From Candidatus Melainabacteria bacterium (GTDB taxonomy: Bacteria; Cyanobacteriota; Vampirovibrionia; Obscuribacterales; Obscuribacteraceae), in assembly GCA_003963305.1 (NCBI GenBank), contig RXJR01000004.1:494562-558561 (forward strand): a stretch of DNA of 64,000 nt. The letters are read 5' to 3'. How positions within the stretch are numbered: position 1 is the stretch's first letter; every line of letters begins with the position of its first letter. Below are positions 63,110-64,000 of this stretch, one piece after another. Under the pieces are notes generated by a model. It was not told the DNA's origin and did not search any database. It saw only the letters and a list, made by a program, of their open reading frames with translations. The translations under genes and the position numbers were made by a program.

Positions 63110-63127
63110 ATCGTTAAATTTAGCGAT
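63110..63127 (+). terminator. Possible weak terminator after acetyl-CoA synthetase
   Basis: A near-palindrome (ATCGTTAAATTTAGCGAT, one mismatch pair) starts 3 bp after the stop and is followed by TATTTTCTTTTTAG about 10 bp later. The stem is AT-rich and the T tract is spaced, so I am unsure. The following gap (63128-63325) holds no gene. Confidence 0.3.
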
Positions 63128-63328
63128 TCAGCCTATTTTCTTTTTAGAGCAAGAGCAGGCTCGATCAACTATCCTATAAACACCAGAACAACTGCATATC
63201 CAGTCGTCATGCGCCCTTGCAGCCAGGGGAACATGCGGTTCGATATCCAATTAGACCGCTGTCGTATATACAAACGACCGCCGGTCAATTTGAACTAATT
63301 TCGCGAAAATTACGTTTATAGGAATATG

Positions 63329-64000
63329 ATGAACCCAGAGATAACTTCAGAAGCAGGCGCAGAGAGGCTACCACCACAGTCTCTTGACGCTGAACAAGCC
63401 GTTCTTGGCGCCCTCCTGGTGAGCGCGGAAGGAATGACGCGCATCGTCGACTTGCTAGAGGCTGAGTCTTTCTATCGAAAATCCCATCAAGTCATCTACT
63501 CGGCCATGTTGGACCTGTACGAGAAGAGTGAACCGATAGACATCATCACCCTCTCCCAGTATTTAAAGGACGAAGGCAAGCTCGATAGCGTGGGCGGTCG
63601 GCAATACATCACAGATCTGTCTCTTGCCGTAGCTACAACAGCCAACCTTGAATACTACGCAAAAACGGTTCAGCAGAAAGCGCTTCTCCGTCATCTAATC
63701 AAAGCCGGAACTGAAATCGTCGGTTATTGCTATGAAGAGACGGATGCAGAAGTTGCATTAGACAAAGCCGAACACCTCGTTTTCAGCCTGGCACAGAAGC
63801 GGGATATGAACCAGCTCGTGCACATCAAGCATATCGTCGAAGATTCATTCGCCGCTATCGAAAAACGATATGAAAATCGCGAGCAGCTATCAGGCGTTCC
63901 AACAGGTTTTTACGATCTTGATGCAATGACTTCAGGATTTCAAAAGTCGGATCTTGTCATTCTCGCTGCTCGCCCTTCTATGGGTAAAACAGCGTTCGTG
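63329..64000 (+). CDS. dnaB: Replicative DNA helicase DnaB (5' part; cut by the window end)
   Basis: 224 residues are visible. The N-terminal DnaB domain reads PPQSLDAEQAVLGALLVS, then AESFYRKSHQVIYSAMLDLYE and YYAKTVQQKALLRHLI; after the linker, SGVPTGFYDLDAMTSGFQKSDLVILAARPSMGKTAFV is the start of the RecA-like domain, ending just past its Walker A loop at the window edge. It unwinds DNA at the fork. Two ATGs are adjacent (63326, 63329); AGGA at 63320-63323 favours the second. Confidence 0.95.
   Translation, partial: MNPEITSEAGAERLPPQSLDAEQAVLGALLVSAEGMTRIVDLLEAESFYRKSHQVIYSAMLDLYEKSEPIDIITLSQYLKDEGKLDSVGGRQYITDLSLAVATTANLEYYAKTVQQKALLRHLIKAGTEIVGYCYEETDAEVALDKAEHLVFSLAQKRDMNQLVHIKHIVEDSFAAIEKRYENREQLSGVPTGFYDLDAMTSGFQKSDLVILAARPSMGKTAFV

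Overview
The window looks like the chromosome of a bacterium from the non-photosynthetic side of the Cyanobacteriota (Melainabacteria/Vampirovibrionia, perhaps Obscuribacterales). The reasons are indirect: a CobT of the cyanobacterial/archaeal type, an RpoB-family protein whose N-terminus resembles cyanobacterial RpoB, a GerMN lipoprotein, TTG/GTG starts, and no photosynthesis genes. There is no rRNA, tRNA, CRISPR array, transposase or phage gene that I can see. This assignment is inference.

Layout. 1-8.4 kb: the tail of an unknown gene, a 23-bp tandem repeat, a J-domain protein, an acyl-CoA dehydrogenase, a diguanylate cyclase with a degenerate receiver, CobT, a membrane protein, a small exported protein running into a nine-unit 42-bp palindromic repeat array, and a coiled-coil protein. 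8.4-19.7 kb: a DUF2239 gene with a clear promoter and operator-like palindrome, two small related membrane proteins, a vitamin B6 block (MocR/PdxR-like regulator, pdxS, pdxT), serS, a YraN-type protein, lysA and a c-di-AMP cyclase.

19.7-31.3 kb is a divergent accessory locus. Leftward it carries a GT-C membrane glycosyltransferase, a sugar-epimerase-like protein, a nucleotidyltransferase and an exported protein. Rightward it carries a tight operon: a PqqD-like RiPP recognition element, a 50-residue peptide with a lasso-type leader (YxxPxL) but almost no core, an HPr-kinase-like P-loop protein, and four glycosyltransferases. Three of these are GT4 paralogues sharing a C-terminal extension. No cyclase or leader peptidase is present, so this resembles a repurposed RiPP leader/RRE pair joined to glycan synthesis.

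31.3-39.8 kb: a Cys-rich exported protein, a macrodomain protein, and an operon of a large tubulin-like GTPase with C-terminal zinc ribbons, a two-helix membrane protein, a membrane-anchored von Willebrand A protein, and pyrF; then rpmE. 39.8-45.6 kb: copies of the dispersed palindrome, GerMN and DUF2993 proteins, a uracil-DNA glycosylase-like protein, a dead GGDEF protein and a NarL/LuxR response regulator with an unusual tail.

45.9-54.5 kb is the other unusual locus: a five-gene run of an exported TPR protein, a divergent stand-alone RNA polymerase beta-subunit homologue (no rpoC beside it, active-centre substitutions, about 250 extra C-terminal residues), two exported or membrane proteins and a winged-helix protein, closed by a strong terminator. 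54.5-64 kb is mostly housekeeping: a CarboxypepD-type repeat protein, folC, a Nudix hydrolase, an adenine-deaminase-type enzyme, an ArsC-like thiol protein, a SpoU methyltransferase, acetyl-CoA synthetase, and the first part of dnaB cut by the window end.
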